Shown: in pieces, positions 46,598 through 57,478 of the stretch | Layout of the letters: every line of letters starts with the position of its first letter | How positions within the stretch are numbered: the first letter of the stretch is position 1 | Source: Pseudomonadota bacterium | GTDB lineage: Bacteria; Pseudomonadota; Gammaproteobacteria; Steroidobacterales; Steroidobacteraceae | Assembly (NCBI GenBank): GCA_021847105.1 | Contig: JAJZUT010000002.1 | Coordinates: forward strand, 1 to 64,000 | Direction: 5' to 3' | Length of the DNA stretch: 64,000 nucleotides | Notes under the pieces: generated by a model | Told to the model about the DNA's origin: nothing | The model's database searches: none | Seen by the model: the letters and a program-made list of their open reading frames with translations, nothing else | Made by a program: the position numbers and the translations under genes

Positions 46598-48364
46598 ATG
46601 GCTCGCGCCTTCGGACTACGGCTCGCGCTCACCGTGCTGGCACTCGGCTGCGCCGTGTCCACCACGTTGCAGATTGCCGGCGTGCTCGCCGGGAGCCACT
46701 TCCCGCTGCAGCTGACCCATCGCAGCGCGGACCGCTATGAGGTCAAGCCCCTGGCCCAACAACCCCTGCCCGCGCCACTGCGCGCCGGGGACCTCATCGA
46801 TGTGCAGCAGCTGTCGGCCGGTACCCGGGTGGTGCTGTTCAGCGGACATGACGTGACACCCGGAACGCGGTTGACCGTCCCGGTGCTGCGCGCTGGCCGG
46901 CCACTGCGGCTGTCGGTGCAAGCGGTGCCCGACGACGGCACCAGCGTGATCACTCTCGTGCAGTCCGTGTTCTTCGTGTTGGCCGCACTCCTGATCGCGC
47001 TGCTGACGCTGTGGCGTGGGAGGGACTGGGCCGCCTGGGGGCTCGCGGCGCTGTTCCTCTCGCTGTTCATCAATTGGGGCATCCTCGATATCGCGGCAGC
47101 CCCGCCGGTGGTGCTCTGGCTGAAGCAGGCGAGCGTGTTGCTGAGGATCGTGGTGGATTTTCCGGCGCTATTCGTCATCGCAGACGCACTGGTGGGCGGG
47201 AGTCTGCCTGCGCACTGGCGACGCCGCTCGCGGCTGGCGATGGCCGCAACGACCCTCGGCATACTCGTCCTGGTCGAGCTGCAACAGATCATGCTGTTCG
47301 AGCTGGGGCGCGATCTGGGCGGGACCACAGTGACCGTCCTGATCAAGGTGCTGTTCGCCTTCGGCATGCTCGTCACGCTGCTAACGTTGGGTCGAGGCTA
47401 TCGATTTGCGCCCCACGAGCAGCGCTTGCGCATCCGCTGGGTGCTCTGGAGCACCGCGGTGCTGATCATGAGCAACATTCTGCTGCTCGCGCTAGCCTCG
47501 ACTCACTCGCCGTACCTCACGCAGCTGAGCACGGCGATGCAGGCGCTGGCCCTGGTCGGCTATCTGTATGCGGTCCTGCGCACGCGGCTGATTGACGTAG
47601 GATTTGTCATCGATCGGGCGCTCGTGTTCGGCCTGCTCACCGCTCTGGTCTTCGGTACGTTCTCAATCCTCGAGCAAGCGCTACACCAGTTTGCGGTGAG
47701 CGACCGGGTCGGCTGGGCGCTGCAGGCCGCGGCGGCGCTGGTGCTGGCGCTGGTCCTGAGCCCGCTGCACCGGCGCCTGGAGAGCTGGATCGAACAGGCA
47801 TTCTTCCGGGCGCAGCGCCTCGCGCTGCTCGCTCTTGAGCGGTTCGCGCGGGAGTGCCCCTACGTCGAGCACGAGACGCACCTGCTCGAGATGGCGATCG
47901 AGCAGTTGCGGCAGCAATGCGGCGCAGTTGCGCTTTACGAGCGGGGTGCAGACGGCTATCGCCGGCGCGGCGCGAGCGATGACTCCTGGCCGGCAGCGAT
48001 CGATGTGGACGATCCGGTGTTCGTCGCGCTGCGCGCCACGCACGAGCCGGTGGCGCTTGCGGCCCAGAGCAATCGCATCGGAACGGAAGGGTTGGCAATG
48101 CCCATGACCGTGGCCGAGACGCTGCTGGGAGCGGTGGTATGCCGACCGCGCGACGGCGAGCAGTTTGCACCCGAGGTGCGCGAGGCGCTCGCCAACGTGG
48201 CGCACCATGTGGGCATGGCGATCACCGGCCTGCGCCATCGGGAACACGCGCGCCTGGTGGCAGACGTCGCCGCAGGCCGGGTCGACTTCGAGTCGGCCCG
48301 CCGCAGAGCCAGTGCACTGGTTGCCGGCGAACTGCCGTCCGCAAGACTGGGCGCCACGCCTTGA
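46598..48364 (+). CDS. Large membrane protein with C-terminal GAF-like domain, function unknown
   Basis: 588 residues. One N-terminal membrane helix, then about 80 extracytoplasmic residues with a PDZ-like look ('PLRAGDLIDVQQLSAGTRVV'), then about eight hydrophobic helices (residues ~110-390). The stretch 'RTRLIDVGFVIDRALVFGLL' is like the end of 7TM sensor modules of histidine kinases. The last ~190 residues resemble a GAF domain ('QLRQQCGAVALYERGADGYR', 'GLAMPMTVAETLLGAVVCRP'). No kinase, GGDEF or other output domain follows. A sensor that has lost or never had its output is one reading. ATG 46598 begins the first helix; upstream codons run through the dioxygenase gene. Confidence 0.7.
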   Translation: MARAFGLRLALTVLALGCAVSTTLQIAGVLAGSHFPLQLTHRSADRYEVKPLAQQPLPAPLRAGDLIDVQQLSAGTRVVLFSGHDVTPGTRLTVPVLRAGRPLRLSVQAVPDDGTSVITLVQSVFFVLAALLIALLTLWRGRDWAAWGLAALFLSLFINWGILDIAAAPPVVLWLKQASVLLRIVVDFPALFVIADALVGGSLPAHWRRRSRLAMAATTLGILVLVELQQIMLFELGRDLGGTTVTVLIKVLFAFGMLVTLLTLGRGYRFAPHEQRLRIRWVLWSTAVLIMSNILLLALASTHSPYLTQLSTAMQALALVGYLYAVLRTRLIDVGFVIDRALVFGLLTALVFGTFSILEQALHQFAVSDRVGWALQAAAALVLALVLSPLHRRLESWIEQAFFRAQRLALLALERFARECPYVEHETHLLEMAIEQLRQQCGAVALYERGADGYRRRGASDDSWPAAIDVDDPVFVALRATHEPVALAAQSNRIGTEGLAMPMTVAETLLGAVVCRPRDGEQFAPEVREALANVAHHVGMAITGLRHREHARLVADVAAGRVDFESARRRASALVAGELPSARLGATP

Positions 48365-48382
48365 GATCCGCTCGCGAGGCGC

Positions 48383-49099
48383 TCAGGCAAACGAGAACTC
48401 GAATCGCTCGCGACGTGCGCCACCGGCCCGCACCCACGAGGCATGAAGCGGATCGATGGTGAGAAACCAAGTCTGCCGCTGACGTATACCACCGAGAAAG
48501 ACCCGCCAATCGAGCACCGCGGCACATCCCGCGTGCAGCGGATCACGCACCGATGCGTAGCGGATCAACTGGACGCCGGCCTGACGTACGCTGCGGGCAA
48601 GTCGCTGACACGGACCATAATCGACCGGGTGGCTCCAGAGCGCCCGCTCGCGCCGAAACGGCGCGAGTCGCAGATCCACGGCATCACCGATTACCTGCGC
48701 CTGGAACAGCGTATGGGGCACCGCATCGAGCCGAGTCAGGCCATGACTGTCGTGCACGAAACGCCAGCGCCAGTAGCCGAGCTCGGCGCAGCTGGTGCGC
48801 ATCGCCTCGGCACCGTACCAGACACCGGGATCGTCGGGCGCGCGAAAGCGTGAGCCGGAAAGCGACGGGGCATAACGAAACGGCGTGTAGAGCAGGTAGT
48901 CGAGCCGGCCGGCCGCAGCCGGCAGCGGCGGCTTGGCGCTCTCGAGAATCTCTTCGAGGACTTCCTGTTGGGCGAGATCATCGACCAACGCGCGCGTCGC
49001 GGCCACATGCTGCGCCTCGACCGCGCGCCACAGCGCCAGCCGGACCGCGTGCGCTTCAGATCCGACCGCGCGCGGCGTCCAGGTAGCGGAGGACATCAA
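48383..49099 (-). CDS. RES-domain toxin of a Xre-RES pair
   Basis: 238 residues. RES toxins degrade NAD+ (family knowledge). The Arg-Glu-Ser residues that name the domain appear in 'SGSRFRAPDDPGVWYGAE', 'TSCAELGYWRWRFV' and 'QLIRYASVRDPLHAGC'. The N-terminal 'LWRAVEAQHVAATRALVDDL' is typical of the longer RES subtype. The start (ATG 49099 or 49096) overlaps the antitoxin 3' end by about 44 nt, ensuring coupled translation. Confidence 0.85.
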   Translation of the reverse strand: MMSSATWTPRAVGSEAHAVRLALWRAVEAQHVAATRALVDDLAQQEVLEEILESAKPPLPAAAGRLDYLLYTPFRYAPSLSGSRFRAPDDPGVWYGAEAMRTSCAELGYWRWRFVHDSHGLTRLDAVPHTLFQAQVIGDAVDLRLAPFRRERALWSHPVDYGPCQRLARSVRQAGVQLIRYASVRDPLHAGCAAVLDWRVFLGGIRQRQTWFLTIDPLHASWVRAGGARRERFEFSFA

Positions 49100-49427
49100 A
49101 CAATCCTTCGGCGCTCACGATGCGCTCGGCCGGCGCTGCGCCGAGCGCATCATTGTGCGAGTGCAGCCAGGCGCGCATCGCCTCGCGCGCCCCGCCGGTG
49201 ATCGCCGCCAGCGAGCGATACAGGCGCACGAAGGCCACCGCCAGTTCCCAGGTCTTGCTGCCTTCGGTGAGTTGCCAGGTACCGCAGGTCAGCCGTGAGA
49301 CCGTCGCGCCGCTCACCCCCAACACCCGCGCCAGCTGACGCTGCTGCAGATCGAGCTGCTCGGCCGCGCGGACGGTAGCTTGGGAAAGCACTGCCGCGGC
49401 ACCGGGATGTCGGACGGCCTGGATCAT
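49056..49427 (-). CDS. Xre/MbcA/ParS-type antitoxin of the Xre-RES pair
   Basis: 123 residues. N-terminal Xre-like helix-turn-helix ('LQQRQLARVLGVSGATVSRL') and a C-terminal DUF2384 toxin-binding domain ('ALGAAPAERIVSAEGLFDVL'). It should repress its promoter and block the RES active site. ATG 49427 follows a good promoter-operator; longer readings would cross that promoter into the Lrp-type gene. Antitoxin precedes toxin, the usual order for this family. Confidence 0.85.
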   Translation of the reverse strand: MIQAVRHPGAAAVLSQATVRAAEQLDLQQRQLARVLGVSGATVSRLTCGTWQLTEGSKTWELAVAFVRLYRSLAAITGGAREAMRAWLHSHNDALGAAPAERIVSAEGLFDVLRYLDAARGRI

Positions 49428-49440
49428 AGGGACCAATTTC

Positions 49441-49477
49441 CTATAGAAACTATAGACATCATTTGTTTCTATTGCAA
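49441..49477 (-). promoter_or_regulatory. Promoter-operator of the Xre-RES pair
   Basis: On the minus strand TTGCAA (49477-49472), a 17-nt spacer and TATAGT (49454-49449) form a good sigma-70 promoter ending 22 nt before the antitoxin. The perfect palindrome CTATAG-AAA-CTATAG (49441-49455) overlaps the -10 element. A wider inverted pair, ATAGAAAC (49443-49450) and GTTTCTAT (49465-49472), spans the promoter. All fit antitoxin autorepression. Confidence 0.6.
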
Positions 49478-49489
49478 TTTCCGTCCCGC

Positions 49490-50014
49490 TCAACGCACCG
49501 AGCTCTCCCCGGCCGCTGCCGTATCGGGAATGCCGATCCGGTGCGTCGACTTGACCTCCTCCATCACGAAATAGCTGTGAGTCTGCTGCACACCGCGGAT
49601 ACCGGCGATGGTTTCCCCGAGCAGCGTGCGGTACCGCTCCATGTCCTTGACGCGCACCTTCAGCAGATAGTCGAATCCGCCGGCCACCATGTGACATTCC
49701 ATGATCTCGTCGCGGTCGGCCACCATCTCCTTGAAGCGCTCGAACGCCTCCGGTGTCGTCCGGTCGAGCGTCACTTCCACGTAAACCAGCAACCCCAGGC
49801 CCAAGCGGCGGGCATTCAGGTGCGCGAAATACCCGTTGATGAATCCCGCCGCCTCAAGGCGTCGAATGCGCTCTAGCGTTGGCGTGACGGTGAGATTGAC
49901 CTCGCGCGCAAGTTGCGAGACGGGAATGCGTCCGTCCTGCTGCAGTCGGAACAGCAGCTTACGGTCGATCCGATCGAGGGCTCGCTGGCCGATCGCCGTG
50001 CCTTTCTGTCTCAT
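49490..50014 (-). CDS. Lrp/AsnC-family transcriptional regulator, probable putA regulator
   Basis: 174 residues. N-terminal winged helix ('ALDRIDRKLLFRLQQDGRIP', 'SQLAREVNLTVTPTLERIRR') and C-terminal RAM effector domain ('YVEVTLDRTTPEAFERFKE', 'HMVAGGFDYLLKVRVKDMER'). 'VTPTLERI' where most Lrps have 'S.s.v..Ri' marks the recognition helix. It is divergent from putA across 100 bp, like PutR/BkdR-type activators that sense proline or related amino acids, so proline is the likely ligand (inference). Confidence 0.9.
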   Translation of the reverse strand: MRQKGTAIGQRALDRIDRKLLFRLQQDGRIPVSQLAREVNLTVTPTLERIRRLEAAGFINGYFAHLNARRLGLGLLVYVEVTLDRTTPEAFERFKEMVADRDEIMECHMVAGGFDYLLKVRVKDMERYRTLLGETIAGIRGVQQTHSYFVMEEVKSTHRIGIPDTAAAGESSVR

Positions 50015-50114
50015 AGACAGTGAATATTACTTCTATAAAGACCAAAACAGAAAAAATTTCTCTGTGTTCACAGATACGATGAGCGTATTCACCTGCTTCA
50101 ATGTCCATACACCC
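50015..50114. promoter_or_regulatory. AT-rich divergent control region between the Lrp regulator and putA
   Basis: An unusually AT-rich 65-bp patch (50015-50080) between divergent genes. CAGAAAAAATTTCTCTG (50048-50064) is a near-palindrome with an A/T-tract centre of the sort Lrp proteins bind. No unambiguous promoter hexamers could be assigned. Confidence 0.4.
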
Positions 50115-53100
50115 ATGACTGCGATACCCGCCCACCGGGTTCCGACATTCCCCCCAGACGATCTGCAGACCCTGCGCGAGCGCATGCGCGATGCCACGCT
50201 GCGAGCCGAGGAGCCGGCGATCGCGGAGCTGCGCGAGGAGCTCATGGCGGTGCAGGAGCCGCTGCGCACCGCACGCGACCAAGCGATGCACTGGGTCGGC
50301 GCGGCCCGCGCACATGCGCGCGCCGGCTCGCTGGTCGAGTCGCTGCTCGGCCAGTTCGCGCTCGACAGCGCCGAGGGCAAAGCGCTGATGAGCCTCGCCG
50401 AGGCGCTGCTGCGCACGCCCGATGCGCTGAGCGCTGACCGACTGATTGCCGAGCGTCTCGCCGCCCTGCGCACGGGAGGGCAACCCGCCAACCTGCAGGT
50501 ACGGCTCGGCCTGGCGCTGCTGCGCGCCGCGGGCCGCGCGCTGCCGAATGCGCACACGCTGCTCACCCGCACCCCCGCGCCGCGCAATCCTCTGGCGCCC
50601 GTCACCCGCCGGGTCATGCGCCGGGCCATGCGGCTGATGGGACATGCCTTCATCGTCGGGGAATCGATCGAAGCGGCGCTCGCGCGCGGCAGCCGCCAGC
50701 CCGAACTCGCTCTGTGCTCCTTCGACATGCTCGGCGAGGGGGCGCGCACCGACGCCGATGCCGAGCGGTATTTCGAGGCCTACCGCAGCGCCATCGAGGC
50801 GCTTGGCCGCCAACCCGCCGGTGCGGTGCATGCCCGCTCGGGGATCTCGGTGAAGCTCTCGGCGCTCGAACCTCGCTACCTGCTCACTCAACGTGGCCGC
50901 GTGCTCGAGCGGCTGGTGCCGCGGTCGATCGAGCTGGCGCGTGCAGCCTGCCGTGCCGGCATCGGCCTCACCATCGATGCCGAGGAAGCGGATCGGCTCG
51001 ATCTGTCGCTCGATGTCATCGAAGCGCTGGCCCGTGATCCCCAGACGCGCCACTGGGACGGCCTTGGCCTGGCGGTGCAGGCCTATGGGCGGCGCGCCCC
51101 GCTCGTGATCGAATGGGTCGCGGCACTGGCGCGCGCAAGCGGACGGCGCATGAGCCTGCGGTTGGTCAAAGGCGCCTACTGGGACGCCGAAATCAAGCGC
51201 GCGCAGGAGCGGGGGCTCGAGAGTTTCCCCGTCTACACCAGCAAGGCGGTGACCGACGCGAGCTATCTGGTGTGCGTGCGGCGGCTGTTCGCTGCCGCTG
51301 ATGTGATCTATCCGCAGTTCGCCACGCACAACGCGCTGACGGTGGCCGCGGTAGCCGCGCTCGCTCCGCCCGGCGCGCAGTACGAATACCAGCGGCTGCA
51401 CGGCATGGGACAGGCGCTCTACGGCGTGGTGCGCGCCGAGCGGCCGCAACTGCCGCCCGTGCGGGTGTATGCGCCGGTCGGAACCCACCAGGATCTGTTG
51501 CCTTACCTCGTCCGCCGGCTGCTCGAAAACGGCGCCAACACTTCCTTCGTTCACCATTTTCTCAACAAACGTATTCCCGTGGAGCACGTCGTGGGACAGA
51601 TCCTTCCCGAAACCTCCGAGCGCCCCTGCGGTGTGCGCGAGCCGCCGCATCTGTACGGCTCGCGCCTGAACTCGCGCGGAGCGGACCTGGGCAATCCACA
51701 ACAGCTCGCCGCGCTGCACGAGAGCCTGCAGGCGGCGCGGGGCCGGCGGTATACCGGCGGACCGATCCTCGCGAGCGGCGCGGGCGCCGCGCCACAGTCG
51801 CCCGTGCGCTCGCCGGCGGACGGGCAGCTGGTCGGGACGAGCCGCGATGTGAGCGAAGCGGAAATTGTCGCCGCCATGGATGCGGCGGCGCAGGCCCAGC
51901 CGGGCTGGGACCGCACCCCGGCCGCGCAACGAGCCGAGTGCCTGGAGCGCGCTGCGGATCTGCTCGAAAGCCGTCGCGACGCCTTCCTGCACCTGCTGGT
52001 GCGCGAGGCAGGCAGAACGTTGCCCGACGCTCTGGCGGAGATCCGCGAGGCAAGCGATTTTTGCCGCTACTACGCGGAACAGGGTCGCAAGCACTTTGGC
52101 GCCGCACAGCGGCTCCCCGGGCCGGTGGGCGAGCGCAACGAGCTCTGGTTGCAGGGCCGTGGCGTCTTCGCGTGCATCAGCCCGTGGAACTTCCCGCTCG
52201 CCATCTTCACCGGCCAGCTCAGTGCGGCGCTCATGGCCGGCAACACCGTGCTCGCCAAGCCGGCTCCGAGCACCCCGCTCGTGGCGCACACCATGGTCAG
52301 TCTGCTGCATGAGGCGGGGATTGCGCGCGCGGTGCTGCAACTGACGCCCTGCGAGGGTGCGCCATTCAGCCGCGCCGCCCTGACGCACCCGGCGCTCGCC
52401 GGTGTGGCATTCACCGGCTCGACCGCCACCGCCGCCGCCATCAACCGCACGCTCGCCGGCCGCGATGGCCCGATCGTTCCGCTCATCGCCGAAACCGGCG
52501 GCGTCAACGCCATGATCGTCGACGCCACGGCACTGCCCGAACAGGTCGTCGACGACGTGATCCTCTCTGCGTTCAATAGCGCCGGGCAACGCTGCTCGGC
52601 GCTGCGGGTGCTGTATCTGCAGGAGGAAATTGCCGATCGCGTCATCGAGATGCTAACCGGGGCGATGCGCTGCCTCACACTCGGGGATCCGGCCGAGCCG
52701 GCAACCGACGTCGGTCCGGTGATCAGCGCCGAGGCGCTGGCGCGGCTCGAGCGGCACGCCGAGCGGATGCGCCGCGAGGCGAAGCTCTTGTATGCCTGTC
52801 CGACCGACCAGTGCCCCGCGGGCGGACATTTCTTCGGACCGCATCTGTTCGAGCTGACCGCATTCGATCAGCTGAAAACCGAGGAGTTCGGGCCCATTCT
52901 GCACGTGGTGCGCTATCGCGCCGGGGAGCTGCCGCAGGTGTTGGCAGCGGTGCGCGCAAGCCGCTTCGGATTGACGCTCGGGGTGCACAGCCGCCTTGAG
53001 TCGATGGCCGAACACGTCTTTCAGTCGCTGCCCGCTGGCAACACGTACGTCAATCGCAACATGATCGGCGCGGTCGTGGGCGTACAGCCCTTTGGCGGAC

Positions 53101-53222
53101 AGGGCCTGTCCGGCACCGGCCCCAAGGCCGGTGGACCGCATTACCTGCTGCGCTTCGCCACCGAGCGCACCCTGACGATCAATACCGCGGCGATTGGCGG
53201 CGCGGTGGAGCTGCTCGCCTGA
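50115..53222 (+). CDS. putA: Bifunctional proline dehydrogenase / P5C dehydrogenase
   Basis: 1035 residues. The PRODH barrel occupies roughly residues 100-510 ('SGISVKLSALEPRYLL', 'LTIDAEEADRLDLSLDVIEA', 'YQRLHGMGQALYGVV') and uses FAD. The aldehyde dehydrogenase half spans about 560-1030 ('ISPWNFPLAIFTGQLSAAL', 'GVAFTGSTATAAAI', catalytic Cys in 'NSAGQRCSALRVLY'). Together they oxidise proline to glutamate, channelling the intermediate. The ribbon-helix-helix repressor domain of E. coli PutA is absent at the N terminus; control presumably passes to the divergent Lrp-type gene. ATG 50079, in frame 36 nt earlier, is an alternative start. Confidence 0.95.
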   Translation: MTAIPAHRVPTFPPDDLQTLRERMRDATLRAEEPAIAELREELMAVQEPLRTARDQAMHWVGAARAHARAGSLVESLLGQFALDSAEGKALMSLAEALLRTPDALSADRLIAERLAALRTGGQPANLQVRLGLALLRAAGRALPNAHTLLTRTPAPRNPLAPVTRRVMRRAMRLMGHAFIVGESIEAALARGSRQPELALCSFDMLGEGARTDADAERYFEAYRSAIEALGRQPAGAVHARSGISVKLSALEPRYLLTQRGRVLERLVPRSIELARAACRAGIGLTIDAEEADRLDLSLDVIEALARDPQTRHWDGLGLAVQAYGRRAPLVIEWVAALARASGRRMSLRLVKGAYWDAEIKRAQERGLESFPVYTSKAVTDASYLVCVRRLFAAADVIYPQFATHNALTVAAVAALAPPGAQYEYQRLHGMGQALYGVVRAERPQLPPVRVYAPVGTHQDLLPYLVRRLLENGANTSFVHHFLNKRIPVEHVVGQILPETSERPCGVREPPHLYGSRLNSRGADLGNPQQLAALHESLQAARGRRYTGGPILASGAGAAPQSPVRSPADGQLVGTSRDVSEAEIVAAMDAAAQAQPGWDRTPAAQRAECLERAADLLESRRDAFLHLLVREAGRTLPDALAEIREASDFCRYYAEQGRKHFGAAQRLPGPVGERNELWLQGRGVFACISPWNFPLAIFTGQLSAALMAGNTVLAKPAPSTPLVAHTMVSLLHEAGIARAVLQLTPCEGAPFSRAALTHPALAGVAFTGSTATAAAINRTLAGRDGPIVPLIAETGGVNAMIVDATALPEQVVDDVILSAFNSAGQRCSALRVLYLQEEIADRVIEMLTGAMRCLTLGDPAEPATDVGPVISAEALARLERHAERMRREAKLLYACPTDQCPAGGHFFGPHLFELTAFDQLKTEEFGPILHVVRYRAGELPQVLAAVRASRFGLTLGVHSRLESMAEHVFQSLPAGNTYVNRNMIGAVVGVQPFGGQGLSGTGPKAGGPHYLLRFATERTLTINTAAIGGAVELLA

Positions 53223-53223
53223 G

Positions 53224-55311
<2,088 letters not shown>

Positions 55312-55421
55312 GAGACTCCCGCGGGCATGCCCGGCGGATGGCAGGGGCGCTGAGCATAGCGCGCGGCACGGCGCGCCCGCCTGTATACTGCCGCCCCCGC
55401 CAGCCACCGCCGAGCGCTCCC

Positions 55422-56651
55422 TTGAGTGTCTCCCCCTCCCCCGCTGATGCCGAGCAAAGTCCTGCACGCACGCTGCGCCTGAAGCGCGGCGAGGAGCGCC
55501 GCATCGTGGCGGGGCATCCCTGGGTGTTCAGCAACGAGATCGACGAGCACACCCCGCTGCGGGCCTTCAGTCCGGGCGCGCAGGCCCGCATCGAGTCCCA
55601 CCGCGGACAGTTTCTGGGTCACGCTTATGTCAACCCGCATGCGCTCATCTGCGCACGTATCGTCAGTCGCGAGGTCGATCGGCCCATCGACCGGGCACTG
55701 ATCGAGGCTCGACTCGAGGCCGCGCTGCGCCTGCGTGCGCGACTGTATCGCGAGCCGTACTACCGACTGGTGTTCGGCGAATCCGACGGACTGCCGGGAC
55801 TGGTGCTCGATCGGTATGGGGATGTGCTGGTCGGACAGATCGCCACCGCCGGGATGGAGGCGCTGCGCGAGACGATCGAAGCGGCCGTGCGCGAGCGGCT
55901 GGCTCCGGCGGGTCTGTTCTGGAAGAACGATTCCGGCGCGCGCACGCTCGAGAATCTGCCGCAGATCGCCGCAACGGGTTTCGGCGAAGTGCCCGACACA
56001 CTCGCGGTGCGCGAGGCCGGCCTGAACTTCAGCGCGCCGCTCGCGGCGGGACAGAAGACCGGCTGGTTCTACGACCAGTGTGCGAACCGGACGCGGCTTG
56101 CCCGCTATCTCAGCCCGGGCGCACGTGTTCTGGATGTCTGCAGCTATGTCGGGGCATGGAGTCTCACGGCGCTCGCCGCCGGTGCGGGCTCGGCGCTCAG
56201 CGTCGATGCCTCGGAGACGGCGCTCGCGTACACCGAGCGCAATGCGAAGGCCAATGGACTGAGCGTGCAGACACTGCGCGCGGATGCGTTCGAAGCGCTC
56301 GCCGCGCTACGCGAGCGCGGCGAGCGCTTCGACGTGGTGGTGCTCGACCCGCCGGCATTCATCAAGCGCAAGAAGGACATCCCGCGCGGGCAGGCAGCGT
56401 ACCGCAAGCTCAATCAGCTCGCGATGGCGGTCATCGCAGAGGAAGGGCTGCTGGTGTCGTGCTCCTGCTCGTATCACCTGAGCGCGGAGTCGTTGACCGA
56501 AATTCTGCAGTCGGCGGCCCGGCACAGCGGCCGCGGCGCACAGATCCTCGAGGCCGGCGGCCAGTCTCCGGACCACCCGATCCATCCGGCGGTTCCCGAG
56601 ACACGCTACCTCAAAGCGTTCTTCTGCCGCATTACCAGCCAGGTCGGATAA
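55422..56651 (+). CDS. rlmI: RlmI-like 23S rRNA (cytosine-C5) methyltransferase
   Basis: About 409 residues. An N-terminal PUA domain ('[20 protein letters not shown]', '[18 protein letters not shown]') and a Rossmann domain ('[20 protein letters not shown]', '[16 protein letters not shown]', '[12 protein letters not shown]') match RlmI, which makes m5C1962 in E. coli. The catalytic Cys is in 'SCSCS'. The start is uncertain: TTG 55422 is used because it lies downstream of a TATACT (55384-55389) and no ATG or GTG precedes the PUA domain except one upstream of that element. Confidence 0.82.
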   Translation: MSVSPSPADAEQSPARTLRLKRGEERRIVAGHPWVFSNEIDEHTPLRAFSPGAQARIESHRGQFLGHAYVNPHALICARIVSREVDRPIDRALIEARLEAALRLRARLYREPYYRLVFGESDGLPGLVLDRYGDVLVGQIATAGMEALRETIEAAVRERLAPAGLFWKNDSGARTLENLPQIAATGFGEVPDTLAVREAGLNFSAPLAAGQKTGWFYDQCANRTRLARYLSPGARVLDVCSYVGAWSLTALAAGAGSALSVDASETALAYTERNAKANGLSVQTLRADAFEALAALRERGERFDVVVLDPPAFIKRKKDIPRGQAAYRKLNQLAMAVIAEEGLLVSCSCSYHLSAESLTEILQSAARHSGRGAQILEAGGQSPDHPIHPAVPETRYLKAFFCRITSQVG

Positions 56652-56662
56652 ACTGCACCGCC

Positions 56663-57472
56663 ATGATCAGATACCCCGACATCAATCCAATTGCATTCCG
56701 TATCGGCCCGCTGAAGGTCCACTGGTACGGGATCATGTATCTGCTCGGCTTCGTGGGCGCATGGGGACTCGCGCGCTACCGCGCCTCGCGCCGCGAGTCG
56801 ACCTGGAAGGCCGTCGACGTCGATGACCTGATCTTCTACTGCATGCTCGGGGTGATCCTCGGCGGGCGTATCGGCTACGTGCTGTTCTACGGCATGACGT
56901 TCTGGACTCCGCAGAACCCCTGGTACCCGATTGAGGTGTGGGACGGCGGCATGTCCTTCCACGGCGGGCTGCTCGGGGTCGTGCTGGCCATGACGATCTT
57001 CGCCCTGCTGCGCAAGCGCAACGTCGCGGACGTATTTGACTTCACCGTCCCACTGCCGGCACTCGGCCTGTTTTTCGGTCGCATTGGCAACTTCATCAAC
57101 GGCGAGCTGTGGGGCAAGCCAACGACCCTGCCGTGGGGCTTTCTCTATCACGGTGTGGTGCGCCAGCCCTCACAGCTCTACGAGGCGTTCTTCGAGGGCG
57201 TGGTGCTCTTTTCGACCATCTGGCTGTTCACGGCCCGACCCAAACCGCGCCTCGCCGCGTCAGGACTGTTTCTGCTCCTGTACGGCACATTCCGCTTCCT
57301 GGTGGAATTCGTGCGTCTGCCGGATCCGCAGCTCGGCTATCTCGCCTGGGGCTGGGTCACGATGGGTCAGGTGCTCTCGTTCCCCATGATCGTGATCGGC
57401 GCGGCGCTTCTGATCTATGCGTATCAGACCCGCAAGACTTCCGGCAACTATCTCCCCACCGCCGCGCGCTGA
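56663..57472 (+). CDS. lgt: Prolipoprotein diacylglyceryl transferase
   Basis: 269 residues, seven transmembrane segments. Lgt attaches diacylglycerol to the lipobox Cys, the first step for lipoproteins such as LolB and RlpA here. 'PLKVHWYGIMYLLGFVGAW', 'DGGMSFHGGLLGVV' and the signature 'GRIGNFINGELWGKPT' with its essential Arg and Asn are clear. 'RQPSQLYEAFFEG' carries further conserved residues. It starts 11 nt after rlmI and precedes thyA by 6 nt. Confidence 0.96.
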   Translation: MIRYPDINPIAFRIGPLKVHWYGIMYLLGFVGAWGLARYRASRRESTWKAVDVDDLIFYCMLGVILGGRIGYVLFYGMTFWTPQNPWYPIEVWDGGMSFHGGLLGVVLAMTIFALLRKRNVADVFDFTVPLPALGLFFGRIGNFINGELWGKPTTLPWGFLYHGVVRQPSQLYEAFFEGVVLFSTIWLFTARPKPRLAASGLFLLLYGTFRFLVEFVRLPDPQLGYLAWGWVTMGQVLSFPMIVIGAALLIYAYQTRKTSGNYLPTAAR

Positions 57473-57478
57473 ATCGCG

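Noticed and set aside
49959..52589. 876-codon open frame antisense to putA
   Set aside because: Residues form no recognisable fold, and codon-third-position GC mirrors the sense gene. putA on the other strand has complete catalytic motifs. Long antisense frames are expected at this GC content.
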